From Synechocystis sp. PCC 7509 (lineage in GTDB: Bacteria > Cyanobacteriota > Cyanobacteriia > Cyanobacteriales > Chroococcidiopsidaceae), in NCBI RefSeq assembly GCF_000332075.2, contig NZ_ALVU02000001.1, forward strand, positions 1,054,001-1,118,000: a DNA stretch of 64,000 nucleotides, given 5' to 3'. Position 1 is the stretch's first letter. The number at the start of each line of letters is the position of its first letter. The notes beneath the pieces are model-generated. The model ran no database searches. It had not been told where the DNA came from and saw only the letters and a program-made list of their open reading frames with translations. Below, piece after piece: positions 28,343 through 39,083 of the stretch. Made by a program: the position numbers and the translations under genes.

Positions 28343-29494
28343 ATGAGTTCAACTTTTTATCAAAAGCAGCAATTAGCTACTGTTTTAGAAGCATTCCAAG
28401 CCAAGCAAAATTATGGGGTTTTATATTTAGATGCTGAGATAAATCTCCAAGCTACAAAAAGATCGCGCGTTTTGGTTTTGCACAATGGAAAGATTGTTTA
28501 TGGAGATATAATTTTACCTACCAATAGAGAATTTGCCAAAATCTTAGGCAAACAATTAAATCGGGAATGGTCAGAAAGTGCGATTGCCTTAGCAACTCAA
28601 AAAGCTACAAATAAAACTTCTACTAGGGCGCTTTTAGACTTATTGATAAAAATGCGACTATTTACCTGGGAACAAGTAGAAACTTTTGTACATAAGCAAG
28701 TAGTCCTAACTTTAGAACAACTGTTACCTCACGCCGGATATTATCGACTTGATAATAGTCTTGAGTTTGACCTTTGTCATGGAAAGGATTGTCACGGCTT
28801 AGATTTGGCTAAGTTAATTGCCGATGTCAATTACCGTCAACAACAATTGTCTGCTTTTGCGCCCGCTATACCCTCCATAGAAGCAATTCCCTATTTTAAT
28901 CCTAGCGCTGCTGATAAAATTACTAACCCCGCAGTTCGCAAGCATTTAGAACAATGGGTAAATGGGAAGCGAAGTTTAATTGATATTGCCGAAGGTCTAA
29001 ATAAAGATGTTATGCAAGTAATGCAATCTTATTTACCTTGGGTCAAAGCTGGCTGGGTATTAATTAATAATAATAATAACTTACCTATTCCTAAAAAAGA
29101 GCTACCAATTATTTTAGCTGTAGACGATAGTCCTATTATGCAAGTAACGCTTAAACGGGCGCTATCAGAGCAATATCAGGTACTAATAGCAAGCAACGCC
29201 AAAGATGCGTTGATGTTATTACATCGTACTGATGTTGAACTGTTATTACTTGATGTGACAATGCCGGAAATTGATGGCTTAGAAGTCTGTCGCACAGTGC
29301 GAAGTATTGCCAAGTTCCGTGACTTGCCAATAATTATGGTGACAGCAAAAGATGGTTTCTTTGACAAAGTTAAAGGTAAATTTGCCGGGTCTACTGACTA
29401 TGTAACTAAACCTTTTAATCCAGAACAATTACGCCAGCTAGTTAGCAAATATATTAACAGCACTAACAATTCTGATTCTTTAAGTACAATCTAA
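28343..29494 (+). CDS. PatA-like response regulator (PATAN/DUF4388 + receiver)
   Basis: 383 aa from the ATG at 28343 (a TTG twelve bases upstream is possible). Residues 1-170 form the PATAN/DUF4388-like domain (VLEAFQAKQNYGVLYL...RVLVLHNGKIVYGD), then a winged-helix-like middle (HLEQWVNGKRSLIDIAEGLNKD...). A C-terminal receiver from about 255 has phospho-acceptor D304 in LLLLDVTMPEIDG, plus acidic pocket AVDDS and Lys in VTKPF. Members (PatA, PixG, TaxP1-type) are outputs of cyanobacterial chemosensory or pilus systems. Here it is the only stand-alone receiver in the cluster, so it is the likely CheA target. Confidence 0.9.
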   Translation: MSSTFYQKQQLATVLEAFQAKQNYGVLYLDAEINLQATKRSRVLVLHNGKIVYGDIILPTNREFAKILGKQLNREWSESAIALATQKATNKTSTRALLDLLIKMRLFTWEQVETFVHKQVVLTLEQLLPHAGYYRLDNSLEFDLCHGKDCHGLDLAKLIADVNYRQQQLSAFAPAIPSIEAIPYFNPSAADKITNPAVRKHLEQWVNGKRSLIDIAEGLNKDVMQVMQSYLPWVKAGWVLINNNNNLPIPKKELPIILAVDDSPIMQVTLKRALSEQYQVLIASNAKDALMLLHRTDVELLLLDVTMPEIDGLEVCRTVRSIAKFRDLPIIMVTAKDGFFDKVKGKFAGSTDYVTKPFNPEQLRQLVSKYINSTNNSDSLSTI

Positions 29495-29562
29495 ATCTAA
29501 ATTTTTGTAAGTTTTATAGCTTAATATTATCTCTGCAAAATCTACCAAAATTGCTAATAAAA

Positions 29563-30606
29563 ATGGAAAATAAGTCTTATCTAGTCTTCAGTTTAGATAA
29601 TTTAAAATATGGAATAGACGCTTTATTGGTGCAAGAAATTTTTTATCTTCCTGAACTTATCCCGATTGTTGAAGCCCCAAACGACATTGTAGGATTGTTA
29701 AATTTGCGCGGCAAAATTGTGCCAGTTATGCACTTAAGTTTGCGGTTAGGAAATCAGCTAGAACAGTGTTATTTGACCGATAGTATCATTGTTTTAGATT
29801 ATGATGGATTGCAGGTGGGAATCATTGTAAGTAACGTCCATGAGGTTAAAAACATTAGTCCAAAATTAATAGAAAACGCTATAGATTATGGACGGATAAA
29901 AGATATTAATTATAGGTTTTTAGCGGGAATAGCAAAGGTCGATTCTACCACAATTTTATTGCTAAATCATCATAATTTGCTTCGCGAACCTGAAAAGGTA
30001 GAAGCCCTCCTTGAGGAAGATAGCCAAAATTTAGAGCAATCGAGCTTAGTCAACAATTTTTATACAACTTGCTGCCCTAATGCTACCACTAAAGAAAAAA
30101 CGATTTTTAAGGAACGAGCAGATAATTTAAAACAGTTAGCTAATGATAATAGTTCTATAGAATTAATTCCCTTGGCCGTGATTGGATTAAATAATGAATA
30201 CTTTGGCATTGAGCTAGAGTTTGTTCAAGAATTTACTAACATTCCTAAAGTTACTCCAATACCATGCTGCCCATCTCATATAGTTGGCAACATGAATTTA
30301 AGAGGCGAAATTTTGACATTAGTTGATATTCGTAGCCTTCTAAATATGCCTTTAGCAAAAACAAGCAATGGGAATAAAGCTCTTGTCGTTGGCAATGAAG
30401 ATTTAATTGCAGGTTTTTCAGTAGATGAAGTTTTTGATGTGATGTATTTACATCCATCCGCAGTAACTTCTTTGCCTGTAGCTGTCAACTCAAAAGATGA
30501 AAAATATTTGCGAGGAACTGTTGCTTATTTGGGAAATATGCTAACTATTCTTGACTTACCTAAACTATTAATGAATGAATTGTTAGTAGTAAATGAAACC
30601 GTCTAA
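29563..30606 (+). CDS. cheW: double CheW scaffold protein
   Basis: 347 aa with two CheW domains in tandem. Domain 1 covers about residues 4-145 ([53 protein letters not shown]). Domain 2 covers about 200-340 ([55 protein letters not shown]). Both keep the N-LRG-x-I-x-P/T-V core that binds receptors and CheA. Single CheW is the norm; a doubled form can bridge more receptor units. Start ATG at 29563 preferred over TTG at 29551. Fifteen-odd bases before the next TTG, so same operon. Confidence 0.92.
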   Translation: MENKSYLVFSLDNLKYGIDALLVQEIFYLPELIPIVEAPNDIVGLLNLRGKIVPVMHLSLRLGNQLEQCYLTDSIIVLDYDGLQVGIIVSNVHEVKNISPKLIENAIDYGRIKDINYRFLAGIAKVDSTTILLLNHHNLLREPEKVEALLEEDSQNLEQSSLVNNFYTTCCPNATTKEKTIFKERADNLKQLANDNSSIELIPLAVIGLNNEYFGIELEFVQEFTNIPKVTPIPCCPSHIVGNMNLRGEILTLVDIRSLLNMPLAKTSNGNKALVVGNEDLIAGFSVDEVFDVMYLHPSAVTSLPVAVNSKDEKYLRGTVAYLGNMLTILDLPKLLMNELLVVNETV

Positions 30607-30641
30607 AACCCACTAATTTTTTGATAAATAAGAGCCGAAAA

Positions 30642-32441
30642 ATGTTGAGAAATTTAAACAATTTACCATTGCGGACAAAAGCGATCGCCTTAGCGATCGC
30701 CTTAGGCACAATTCCGGTACTTTTAGTCGGTACAACTAACTACATTTCCTCCATACAAAAAAGCCGCCAAGCTGCTGAACAAGCCCAAGAAAACCTAACT
30801 ACTGCGCTAGCGGATAAAGTTGGGCAGTTTATGTTTGAGCGCCATGGCGATATTCAGGTACTTGCTAACTTGCCAATTCTTTCCAACCCCGAAAAAACTT
30901 CAGGAATTACACCCCAGCAAAAGCAAGCTGTATTAGATAAATACATGAAACTGTATGCAGTTTATGACAGTATTGCTGTAGCCGATCTAACGGGCAAAAC
31001 TATTTTGCAAACTAGCGGAGAAGCCATTAGTGGATTGGGAGAGCAAGACTACTTTAAAGCAGCGCTGGAAACTAAGCAATCGGTAATTGCGCCGCCAACA
31101 AAGTCTAAATTAAACGGCAAATATTATGTTTTTCTTGCTTCACCAATAGTTAACGCCAACACCAACAAAATAACTGGTGTAGTGCGAACCCGGATTCCGG
31201 TAGATAATTTAGATCCAATTGTTAAAGTTAGCAACTCTACGGTAGATGGAAGCAGTCAAACCGCCGCAGAATACCATCTAACGGATGCGAATGGTAAATT
31301 CTTTGCCGCCGCCGAAAAAGACCAAATAGGACGAGATGCAAAAAAAGATTTTGCAAGTTTTGCCCAGTTACAGGGAGATAAAAAAGTTGCAAGTGCCGTA
31401 AATATCGATCAACTTGATAAAAACGAACAACTCGTATCTTATGCTCCGGTAACTCAAATTGCGGGAATGCCCAATCTCAATTGGAGTGTAGTATTAGCAG
31501 AAGATACGGCAAAGGTTTATGCCGGGGAAGGTCAACTACTGCTAAACCTCATTTTGGGTACGGGATTAACCGCGCTAATTGCCAGTGGACTTGCGGTACT
31601 TTTTGCTAACCGGACTACTAAATTAATTCAGGGAATTGCTAGTGCGATCGCCTCAAGTTCTACAGAAATCGCCGCCACCGTAGAGCAACAGGAGCGTACC
31701 GTTTCTGGACAAGCAAGTTCTGTAAATCAAACAACTACCACAATGGACGAATTGGGAGCATCTTCGCGCCAATCAGCAGAGCAAGCGGAGGCTTCCGCCG
31801 CCGGAGCAAGTCAGGCTCTAAACCTCGCTGAAGGGGGAACTCAAGCAGTACAACAAACCCTCAAAGGCATGACAACTCTCAAAGAGCAAGTCAATGAAAT
31901 AGCTAACGCAATTATTCGCCTCAGCGAACAAACAAGTCAAATTGGCTTGGTTTCGTCTCTGGTAGGGGATTTAGCTAATCAAACTAATATGTTGGCGCTC
32001 AACGCAGCAGTAGAAGCCGCTCGTGCGGGAGAACATGGTAAGGGGTTTGGGGTAGTAGCCACCGAAATTCGCAAGCTTGCCGATCAAAGTAAAAAATCCT
32101 CTGAAAAAATCAACACTTTAGTTGGTGATATTCAGTCAGCGATTAATAAAACCGTGATGGTGACAGATGAAGGGACAAAAAAAGTCGAGCAAGGATTGGA
32201 ATTAGCCGAAAAAACCGCCGAAACCTTCACAGGGGTAGCAGATTCAGTTAATAACGTATTTTTAAACAGCCAACAAATTTCTCTTAGTGCCAAACAACAA
32301 GCGATCGCTGTTCAGCAAGTAGTAACGGCAATGAACTCTATTAACTTAGGGGCAAAAGAAAGCGCTAGTGGCATTACTCAAGTTAAATCCAGCGCCCAGC
32401 AACTCAAAGAGGCGGCGCAAAAACTCCAAGCTGTAGTTTAA
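30642..32441 (+). CDS. methyl-accepting chemotaxis protein with cache-like sensor
   Basis: 599 aa from the ATG at 30642. TM1 spans about 12-34. A periplasmic region of about 260 residues resembles a dCache sensor ([19 protein letters not shown]...[10 protein letters not shown]...[24 protein letters not shown]). TM2 is at about 298-321. The cytoplasmic signalling helix pair follows directly: no HAMP domain fits in the ten or so residues after TM2. The hairpin tip [28 protein letters not shown] is at about 445-470. The last 804 bp are nearly identical to the next gene. Confidence 0.93.
   Translation: MLRNLNNLPLRTKAIALAIALGTIPVLLVGTTNYISSIQKSRQAAEQAQENLTTALADKVGQFMFERHGDIQVLANLPILSNPEKTSGITPQQKQAVLDKYMKLYAVYDSIAVADLTGKTILQTSGEAISGLGEQDYFKAALETKQSVIAPPTKSKLNGKYYVFLASPIVNANTNKITGVVRTRIPVDNLDPIVKVSNSTVDGSSQTAAEYHLTDANGKFFAAAEKDQIGRDAKKDFASFAQLQGDKKVASAVNIDQLDKNEQLVSYAPVTQIAGMPNLNWSVVLAEDTAKVYAGEGQLLLNLILGTGLTALIASGLAVLFANRTTKLIQGIASAIASSSTEIAATVEQQERTVSGQASSVNQTTTTMDELGASSRQSAEQAEASAAGASQALNLAEGGTQAVQQTLKGMTTLKEQVNEIANAIIRLSEQTSQIGLVSSLVGDLANQTNMLALNAAVEAARAGEHGKGFGVVATEIRKLADQSKKSSEKINTLVGDIQSAINKTVMVTDEGTKKVEQGLELAEKTAETFTGVADSVNNVFLNSQQISLSAKQQAIAVQQVVTAMNSINLGAKESASGITQVKSSAQQLKEAAQKLQAVV
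31638..32441 (+). repeat. 804-bp MCP signalling-domain duplication, copy 1
   Basis: Runs from GCTAGTGCGATCGCC to the stop codon of the first MCP gene. Copy 2 is 33132-33935. Both are exactly 804 bp with no indel and only scattered, mostly synonymous, differences. Confidence 0.85.
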
Positions 32442-32483
32442 AAACTGCCACAGTTCAATCCAAAATTATCGGAACAAAAGAAA

Positions 32484-33935
32484 ATGTTTGACAATTTCAG
32501 CCTCAGAAACAAAATGCTACTTGGCTATTGCGTCCCTATTGTCTTATTTATTGTCTTAGGAGGGATTACCTATTCCAGCATTACGAAGAAAAATGCTTTG
32601 GAAGAAAAGATAAAACTTGCCCAAGAGACAACTATAAATGTTGATGAGTCCGTCTATGGCTTATCAAGAATGGTACGCAACGTCCGGGGTCGCGTGCTAT
32701 TTCCCCAAGATGCGAGTTACTTAAAATCCTATCAAGAAGGGCTAGACGCATTTCAGCAAGCATCAACCCAGTTAAAGCTACAAGTTAAAGACCCCAAGCA
32801 ACTAGAGCGTTTAAATACCATTATCGCAGATGGAAACCGGCTCAATCAAGTTGCAGAACAGACCTTTGGCTTGCTATCTCAAGGAAAAATTGCCCAGGCA
32901 ACTCAGCTTACCAAGACTTTGCGAATGTCTAATATAGATAAAGCTAAAACAGCAGCGATCGCCCAAGAACAAAATTTTCTTAAAGCAGCATCCTCGCAAG
33001 CTCAAGCAACTAATAATCTGCTAGTTCTATTGAGTACCCTAGGAACATTACTTACAACACTATTTGCTTTAGCTGTGGGAATATGGCTTTCTGCAAATAT
33101 TGGGCGGACGATTAAAACCGTTAATCAAGCCGCTAGTGCGATCGCCTCAAGTTCTACAGAAATCGCCGCCACCGTAGAGGAGCAAGAACGCACCATATCT
33201 GGGCAAGCAAGTTCAGTCAATCAAACTACTACCACAATGGACGAACTGGGGGCATCTTCGCGCCAATCAGCAGAACAAGCGGAAGCCTCCGCTTCCGGCG
33301 CAAGTCAAGCTTTAACCCTCGCTGAAGATGGCACAAAAGCTGTACAGCAAACCCTCAAAGGAATGTCAACGCTTAAAGAGCAAGTCAATGAAATAGCTAA
33401 CGCCATCATTCGCCTCAGCGAACAAACAGGACAAATTGGCTCGGTTTCATCTCTAGTTGGAGATTTAGCTAATCAGACTAATATGTTGGCGCTCAACGCG
33501 GCGGTAGAAGCCGCTCGTGCGGGAGAACATGGTAAGGGGTTTGGGGTAGTAGCAACCGAAATTCGCAAACTTGCCGATCAAAGTAAAAAATCCTCTGAAA
33601 AAATCAATACTTTAGTTGGCGATATTCAATCGGCGATTAATAAAACCGTGATGGTGACAGATGAAGGGACAAAAAAAGTCGATCGCAGTTTAGAACTAAC
33701 TCAAGGTACGGCGAAGATTTTTACTGGGGTAGCAGATTCGGTTAATCACGTATTTCTAAACAGTCAACAAATTTCTTTGAGCGCCAAACAACAAGCGATC
33801 GCCGTCCAGCAAGTAGTAACGGCGATGAACTCCATTAATTTAGGAGCTAAAGAAAGCGCCACTGGTATCACTCAAGTCAAGTCCAGCGCCCAGCAACTCA
33901 AAGTCGCGGCGCAAAAACTCCAAGCTGTTGTTTAA
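32484..33935 (+). CDS. methyl-accepting chemotaxis protein with four-helix sensor
   Basis: 483 aa. TM1 about 9-31, then an all-helical periplasmic domain of about 140 residues of 4HB_MCP type ([20 protein letters not shown]...), TM2 about 175-203, again no HAMP, then the MCP signalling hairpin with tip [24 protein letters not shown]. It differs from the upstream MCP only in its sensor half; the cytoplasmic halves are near-copies. Glu/Gln pairs such as [12 protein letters not shown] and VEEQER are candidate methylation sites for the local CheR/CheB. Confidence 0.93.
   Translation: MFDNFSLRNKMLLGYCVPIVLFIVLGGITYSSITKKNALEEKIKLAQETTINVDESVYGLSRMVRNVRGRVLFPQDASYLKSYQEGLDAFQQASTQLKLQVKDPKQLERLNTIIADGNRLNQVAEQTFGLLSQGKIAQATQLTKTLRMSNIDKAKTAAIAQEQNFLKAASSQAQATNNLLVLLSTLGTLLTTLFALAVGIWLSANIGRTIKTVNQAASAIASSSTEIAATVEEQERTISGQASSVNQTTTTMDELGASSRQSAEQAEASASGASQALTLAEDGTKAVQQTLKGMSTLKEQVNEIANAIIRLSEQTGQIGSVSSLVGDLANQTNMLALNAAVEAARAGEHGKGFGVVATEIRKLADQSKKSSEKINTLVGDIQSAINKTVMVTDEGTKKVDRSLELTQGTAKIFTGVADSVNHVFLNSQQISLSAKQQAIAVQQVVTAMNSINLGAKESATGITQVKSSAQQLKVAAQKLQAVV
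33132..33935 (+). repeat. 804-bp MCP signalling-domain duplication, copy 2
   Basis: Partner of 31638-32441. The duplication ends with the shared C-terminus [12 protein letters not shown] and starts just after TM2, so the sensor parts are unrelated. Confidence 0.85.
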
Positions 33936-33959
33936 AAAACTTACCTACCCCCCAACGCC

Positions 33960-36278
33960 ATGATGATTGAAGACGTTGAATTACGAAATCTCTTTAAAAC
34001 CTCCAGTGAAGAACATTTGCATAACCTCGAAAATGGGTTAATGCAGCTTGAAAAAAATTCCCAAGATCGAGCAATATTAGAAGAAGTTTTGCGCGAAGCA
34101 CACACCCTCAAGGGTGATGCGCGAATGTTGGGCGTAGATGATATTGAAACTTTGATTCACCAAATCGAAGATATTTTCGTTGCTGTCAAAAAACAAGAGC
34201 AAGTTCTGACTCCAACATTATGCGAGTCCTTGTATCAAGGATTAGACGCGATGCGAAAAATAGTCGGCGAAGCAGTTACCGGAGTAGCTTCGGGGGTGAA
34301 TGTCTTTTATGTCTTAGCTCAATTGATGGGAGCAAGTACCAATACTTGCTTAGAAGATGAGGACGCACTTTTTGCGCCAACCACTAGCGAAGTCGATTTA
34401 TTTGCCAATACTCCCGAACAGCTAGAAGTCGATCTATTTCCCAATTTATCTGCTAGCGAACCATTGGCGCAAGATATTCCTAGTCAAGACATAGCTACAA
34501 GCGAAAATAACTATCAAATTGAGACAATCCGCGTCGAACCCCAAAAACTCGATACTTTGATAACTCAAGCTGGGGAACTAGCGGTTACTAAACAACGCAT
34601 TGCTTACCATCTCACCGAAATCGAGGAAATAGCTACCCTATACGACGAATGGAGTCGCGAGGCTTTTGTACAGCGTTTGGCGCTAGATAACTTAGAGAAG
34701 ATGGCACATAATTCTAGTGCTAACGAGCAGTTACCTTTTCATCATCAAGTAGAACAACATCTAGACCGTTTGGGAATTTTAATTAACCGATTGAAAAATC
34801 AAGCTTACGAAGATACCGCTAGACTCGAACTTGTCGCTAATGAATTAGAATCGGGCATTCGCACGTTACGACTATTGCCTTTGTCTACAGTATTTAATCT
34901 GTTTGGGCGCATGGTGCGGGATCTAGCAAGTCAACAATCAAAACAAATAAACCTAGTGATTGAAGGGGGAGACACTACCGCCGATAAGCGCATCTTGGAG
35001 GAAATCAAAGATCCCCTCCTGCACATGATTCGTAATTCCATCGATCACGGGATCGAAACACCCCAAGAGAGGGAAAAAGTAGGTAAGCCGCCAACAGCTA
35101 CAATTCGCCTGCGAGGTTATCAATCAGCTAATAGTATCGGGATTGAAATAATTGACGATGGGCGCGGATTGGATACAGAAAGCATTAAACGTACTGCTTT
35201 GCGGCGGGGGGTTTGTTCTTCTGATGAACTTACAAAAATGTCTCCTCATCAAATTCAGTCGTTGATTTTTGCGCCCGGATTTTCGACGCGCACAGAAGTT
35301 ACTGAGCTTTCGGGTAGAGGTATCGGCTTAGATGTGGTACGCGCCAAAGTCGAACAACTCAAAGGTGCGATCGCTGTTGAGTCAAATCAAGGGTTGGGAT
35401 GTACCTTCAAATTACAGCTTAATACCACGCTCACGACCGCTCACGTCTTAATTGTGGAAGTTAATAACGTTTCCTATGCAATTCCTGTAGACTCGGTACA
35501 GACTACGCTACTTGTGGCTCGTCAGGAGATTTTTGCGACGGGTGGCTCTCAAACAATTATGTTAGATAGTCAACCTGTATCAGTGGTTTGGCTGACCGAT
35601 TTGTTGCAATTACCCTTAAATATTCCTACTTCGCCTAAAGCGGTAGATTCCACCGCAACAATGCTCCCTTGTATCGTGTTGCAAGTCGGAACAGAGCGAT
35701 TGGGACTATTGGTAGATGCTTTACTTGACCAACAAAATGTAGTTTTAAAGCCGCAAAGTAAGTTACTTCAGCGCGTTCGTAATGTTTCTGGCGCAACTAT
35801 TTTAGGTACGGGGGAAGTGTGTATGATTCTTAATCCCCAAGATTTGCTTAAGTCCGTGCAAAAAAGTACAGGGGCAACGATTACTGTTTCACAGCCATTT
35901 CTCCAAGAAGTCAAGAAACCCGCAATCTTACTGGTAGAAGACTCTATTACAATTCGGACTCAAGTTAAACGCATTTTAGAAGGTGCAGGCTATGATGTAA
36001 CCGCCGCCGTGGATGGATTAGATGGTTTTAATAAATTAAAGTCTAAAAATTTTGATGCGGTGGTTTCAGATATCCAAATGCCCAATGTTGACGGTTTAGC
36101 GCTGACGGCAAAAATTCGTCAACAAAAACAATATAGCGAACTGCCAATTATTTTAGTCACTACTCTAGCTGACGATGAAGATAAAAAAAGAGGCGCTGAG
36201 GCTGGCGCAAATGCTTACTTGACTAAAGGCAACTTTGAGCAACAATTACTCTTAGATACTTTAAAAAGATTAATCTAA
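33960..36278 (+). CDS. cheA: hybrid CheA histidine kinase with C-terminal receiver
   Basis: 772 aa (an alternative ATG starts one codon later). P1/HPt domain 1-110 with phospho-acceptor H48 in REAHTLKGDARMLG. An acidic linker (130-175) repeats EVDLF at 144-148 and 156-160. No clear P2 domain. P3 dimerisation about 180-310; P4 ATPase with N-box MIRNSIDHGIE near 355, IDDGRGLD near 397 and RGIGLDVVRAKV. A CheW-like P5 regulatory domain follows about 490-620. A receiver from 655 has acceptor D704 (VVSDIQMPNVDG). The CheA-receiver fusion is like WspE and PixL. It starts 24 bp after the MCP stop and abuts cheB. Confidence 0.95.
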   Translation: MMIEDVELRNLFKTSSEEHLHNLENGLMQLEKNSQDRAILEEVLREAHTLKGDARMLGVDDIETLIHQIEDIFVAVKKQEQVLTPTLCESLYQGLDAMRKIVGEAVTGVASGVNVFYVLAQLMGASTNTCLEDEDALFAPTTSEVDLFANTPEQLEVDLFPNLSASEPLAQDIPSQDIATSENNYQIETIRVEPQKLDTLITQAGELAVTKQRIAYHLTEIEEIATLYDEWSREAFVQRLALDNLEKMAHNSSANEQLPFHHQVEQHLDRLGILINRLKNQAYEDTARLELVANELESGIRTLRLLPLSTVFNLFGRMVRDLASQQSKQINLVIEGGDTTADKRILEEIKDPLLHMIRNSIDHGIETPQEREKVGKPPTATIRLRGYQSANSIGIEIIDDGRGLDTESIKRTALRRGVCSSDELTKMSPHQIQSLIFAPGFSTRTEVTELSGRGIGLDVVRAKVEQLKGAIAVESNQGLGCTFKLQLNTTLTTAHVLIVEVNNVSYAIPVDSVQTTLLVARQEIFATGGSQTIMLDSQPVSVVWLTDLLQLPLNIPTSPKAVDSTATMLPCIVLQVGTERLGLLVDALLDQQNVVLKPQSKLLQRVRNVSGATILGTGEVCMILNPQDLLKSVQKSTGATITVSQPFLQEVKKPAILLVEDSITIRTQVKRILEGAGYDVTAAVDGLDGFNKLKSKNFDAVVSDIQMPNVDGLALTAKIRQQKQYSELPIILVTTLADDEDKKRGAEAGANAYLTKGNFEQQLLLDTLKRLI

Positions 36279-37331
36279 ATGCCAGAACCAATTTCTGTTT
36301 TATTAGTAGAAGATTCCCCGGTTGCTTTAGAGATTATCGATAGGTTGCTCACATCGTCGCCAGACATTAAAGTTGTAGGCAAAGCTCGTAATGGCAAGGA
36401 AGCACTAAATTTAATTGCCAAACTGCAACCCAAGGTAATTTGCACAGATTTACATATGAAAGAAATGGACGGTTTAGAACTTACTAAACAAGTAATGGAA
36501 AATTATCCCCGTCCAATTTTAGTGATTAGTACTTCCGTCCAAAAAGAAGACACTAATACTATTTTTGAACTTTTGCAAGCTGGAGCGGTTGATGTTTTTC
36601 CGAAGCCAAATACAGGGTTAGCTTCCGATTACGAACAAGTGAAGCGAGACTTGATTAATAAAATTAAAATTCTCTCTGGGGTAACAGTTTTTACTAGGCG
36701 GCAAGCTCTCCCTCTAAGTAATTTTAATTCAACTAATAATTTTGCTTTTTCGGCGGATATTACTAGAGCAATTAAAGTAATTACTATTGGCACTTCCACT
36801 GGTGGGCCGCAAGCTGTGCATAAAATTATTGCTCAATTACCAGCCAACTTACCTGTACCTGTAATTTGTACTCAACATATCAGCCAAGGATTTTTGCAGG
36901 GATTGGTAGATTGGTTAGATTCGGAGTGTAAAGTAAAAGTGAAAATTGCCCAAGTTGGCGAAATGCCTGTCCCTGGAACGGTATATTTTGCCCCAGACCA
37001 GAATCATTTAGAATTAGATACTCAAGGCAACTTTATTTACGGTTCATCAATACCCGTAGATGGTCATTGTCCTTCAGTGACAGTTACCTTTAAGTCAGTT
37101 GCGAAGTTTTATGGTAAGGCAACTATGGGTATTTTGTTAACAGGAATGGGTAAAGATGGGGCGCTAGGAATGCAAGCTATTTCTACTGCTGGGGGAATTA
37201 CCATTGCTCAAGATGAAAAAACTTGTGTAGTCTTTGGGATGCCCTCCGAAGCGATCGCTCTTGGAGTTGTACAACAGGTTTTGCCAATCCAAGATATCGC
37301 TCCTTTGTTATTGAAAAAGCTTGCTAGGTAG
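36279..37331 (+). CDS. cheB: CheB protein-glutamate methylesterase
   Basis: Removes methyl groups from MCPs and gives adaptation. 350 aa: a receiver domain (acidic pair E11-D12, acceptor D57 in VICTDLHMKEMDG) and a methylesterase domain. The catalytic Ser is S173 in IGTSTGGPQAV, His H200 in CTQHISQGF and Asp D293 in LTGMGKDGALGM. The ATG follows the cheA stop codon with no gap, so the two are translationally coupled. Last gene of the cluster, 19 bp from convergent guaA. Confidence 0.96.
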   Translation: MPEPISVLLVEDSPVALEIIDRLLTSSPDIKVVGKARNGKEALNLIAKLQPKVICTDLHMKEMDGLELTKQVMENYPRPILVISTSVQKEDTNTIFELLQAGAVDVFPKPNTGLASDYEQVKRDLINKIKILSGVTVFTRRQALPLSNFNSTNNFAFSADITRAIKVITIGTSTGGPQAVHKIIAQLPANLPVPVICTQHISQGFLQGLVDWLDSECKVKVKIAQVGEMPVPGTVYFAPDQNHLELDTQGNFIYGSSIPVDGHCPSVTVTFKSVAKFYGKATMGILLTGMGKDGALGMQAISTAGGITIAQDEKTCVVFGMPSEAIALGVVQQVLPIQDIAPLLLKKLAR

Positions 37332-37350
37332 CACTTTCCCCACTTACTCC

Positions 37351-38955
37351 TTACTCCCATTCAATAGTTCCCGGTGGCTTGGAGGTAATATCGTAAACAA
37401 CCCGATTTACCCCGGCAACTTCGTTGACAATCCGGTTAGATATTGCTTCTAATACATCGTAAGGAACTCGCGCCCAATCTGCGGTCATGCCATCTTCACT
37501 GGCTACTAAGCGTAAAACTATCGGGTAAGCGTAGGTACGTTGATCCCCCATTACTCCTACAGTCCGAACCGGCAACAGCACAGCAAAAGCTTGCCAAAAG
37601 TCGTGATAAATTCCCCGACGGTTGATTTCTTGACGGACAATTAGATCGGCTTCTCGCAAGATTTCTAAGCGCTCAGAAGTAATTTCTCCCAAAATCCGAA
37701 TTGCTAAACCAGGGCCAGGAAACGGCTGTCGCAAAACAATTTCTTCGGGTAAACCAATCTGTCGCCCAACTTTGCGGACTTCATCTTTAAATAGCTTGCG
37801 CAGGGGTTCGACGAGCTTAAACCGTAAGTCTTTAGGTAAACCGCCAACATTGTGATGGCTTTTGATTTTCACCGCTACTCGTTCGCCCGTTTTGGGGTCA
37901 ATATTGGTATCGGCTGATTCAATTACATCGGGGTAAAGCGTACCTTGAGCTAAGTAATCAAAGGGTCCGAGGTTTTTGGAGGCTTCTTCAAATACTTGGA
38001 TAAATTCGTGGCCAATCCGGCGGCGTTTTTCTTCAGGATCGGTGACACCTGCTACTAAAGCCAAAAAGCGATCGCGCGCGTCTACATACTCCACAGGAAT
38101 ATGGAACTGCTCTTGAAATAGCTTCACTAACCGCTCTGGCTCTAATTTGCGCATAAAGCCTTGATCGATAAAGACGCAAGTTAAGCGACTTCCAATTGCC
38201 TGATGAAGTAAAAATGCTAACGTTGACGAATCTACACCCCCAGAAAGGGCAAGTAGCACCCGCTTTTCGCCTACTTGAGCGCGAATTTCTCTAATTGCTT
38301 CTTCCACAAAAGCGGCGGTTGTCCAAGTGGGTTCGCACTCGCAAATGTGGTAAACAAAGTTGCGAATTAAAGCAAGTCCGCCAACAGAATGCACTACTTC
38401 GGGGTGAAATTGTACGCCGTAGAGTTTTTGATCGTAATTGGCGATCGCCGCACAAGGTGTATTTTCGGTATGCGCCAGCACTTCAAAGCCTACAGGTAAT
38501 TGAGCGCAAGAGTCGCCGTGACTCATCCACATAGTTGTCCCTTCTTCGACGTTTGTTAGTAAGTCGGTAGGGTCGTCAATTAATAAGGAGGCTTTGCCGT
38601 ACTCTTTACGCTCGGCGGGTTGTACGTCTCCCCCTAGTTGCTTAACCATAAGTTGCATTCCGTAACATACCCCTAAAATTGGAATCCCTAAATGCCAGAT
38701 TTGGGGATCGCACTCTGGAGCGTTAGGAGTATAGACAGAACTTGGCCCACCAGAGAGAATAATTCCTTTAGGATTTAGTTGGCGCAACTGTTCGGCGGTG
38801 GTGCGGTAGGAGAGAACTTCGGAATATACTTGAGTTTCCCTAATTCTCCTGGCGATTAGTTCTGAATACTGCGAACCGAAGTCTAAAATCGCAATCATTT
38901 GGCGATTTAGTTGGTTCAATTCTTCATTTTGCGGCAACGCTTCTGTCTGTACCAC
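37351..38955 (-). CDS. guaA: GMP synthase (glutamine-hydrolysing)
   Basis: Amidates XMP to GMP using glutamine. 534 aa. The glutamine amidotransferase domain has catalytic Cys in GVCYGMQ and His/Glu in [11 protein letters not shown]. The ATP-pyrophosphatase P-loop is ALSGGVDSS, followed by FIDQGFMR and [11 protein letters not shown]. The dimerisation domain ends in the invariant PGTIEWE. Single gene on this strand, upstream of which lies cbiD in the same orientation about 130 bp away. Confidence 0.98.
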   Translation of the reverse strand: MVQTEALPQNEELNQLNRQMIAILDFGSQYSELIARRIRETQVYSEVLSYRTTAEQLRQLNPKGIILSGGPSSVYTPNAPECDPQIWHLGIPILGVCYGMQLMVKQLGGDVQPAERKEYGKASLLIDDPTDLLTNVEEGTTMWMSHGDSCAQLPVGFEVLAHTENTPCAAIANYDQKLYGVQFHPEVVHSVGGLALIRNFVYHICECEPTWTTAAFVEEAIREIRAQVGEKRVLLALSGGVDSSTLAFLLHQAIGSRLTCVFIDQGFMRKLEPERLVKLFQEQFHIPVEYVDARDRFLALVAGVTDPEEKRRRIGHEFIQVFEEASKNLGPFDYLAQGTLYPDVIESADTNIDPKTGERVAVKIKSHHNVGGLPKDLRFKLVEPLRKLFKDEVRKVGRQIGLPEEIVLRQPFPGPGLAIRILGEITSERLEILREADLIVRQEINRRGIYHDFWQAFAVLLPVRTVGVMGDQRTYAYPIVLRLVASEDGMTADWARVPYDVLEAISNRIVNEVAGVNRVVYDITSKPPGTIEWE

Positions 38956-39083
38956 CTAATTTATTCCTATTAATTGCAAGTAGTGGAGGTTAGAAATAGA
39001 TAAATTTTTGGGTAAAGGGAATAAACGATCGCTAACCCGTAGATAAAAACTTATTTGTTAGTATTTCAATTATTCTTATTAAA

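Noticed and set aside
29551-29562. TTG starts for several genes of the chemosensory cluster (26491, 28331, 29551, 30621).
   Set aside because: In each case an ATG lies a few codons downstream and begins the conserved part of the protein, so the ATG was chosen.
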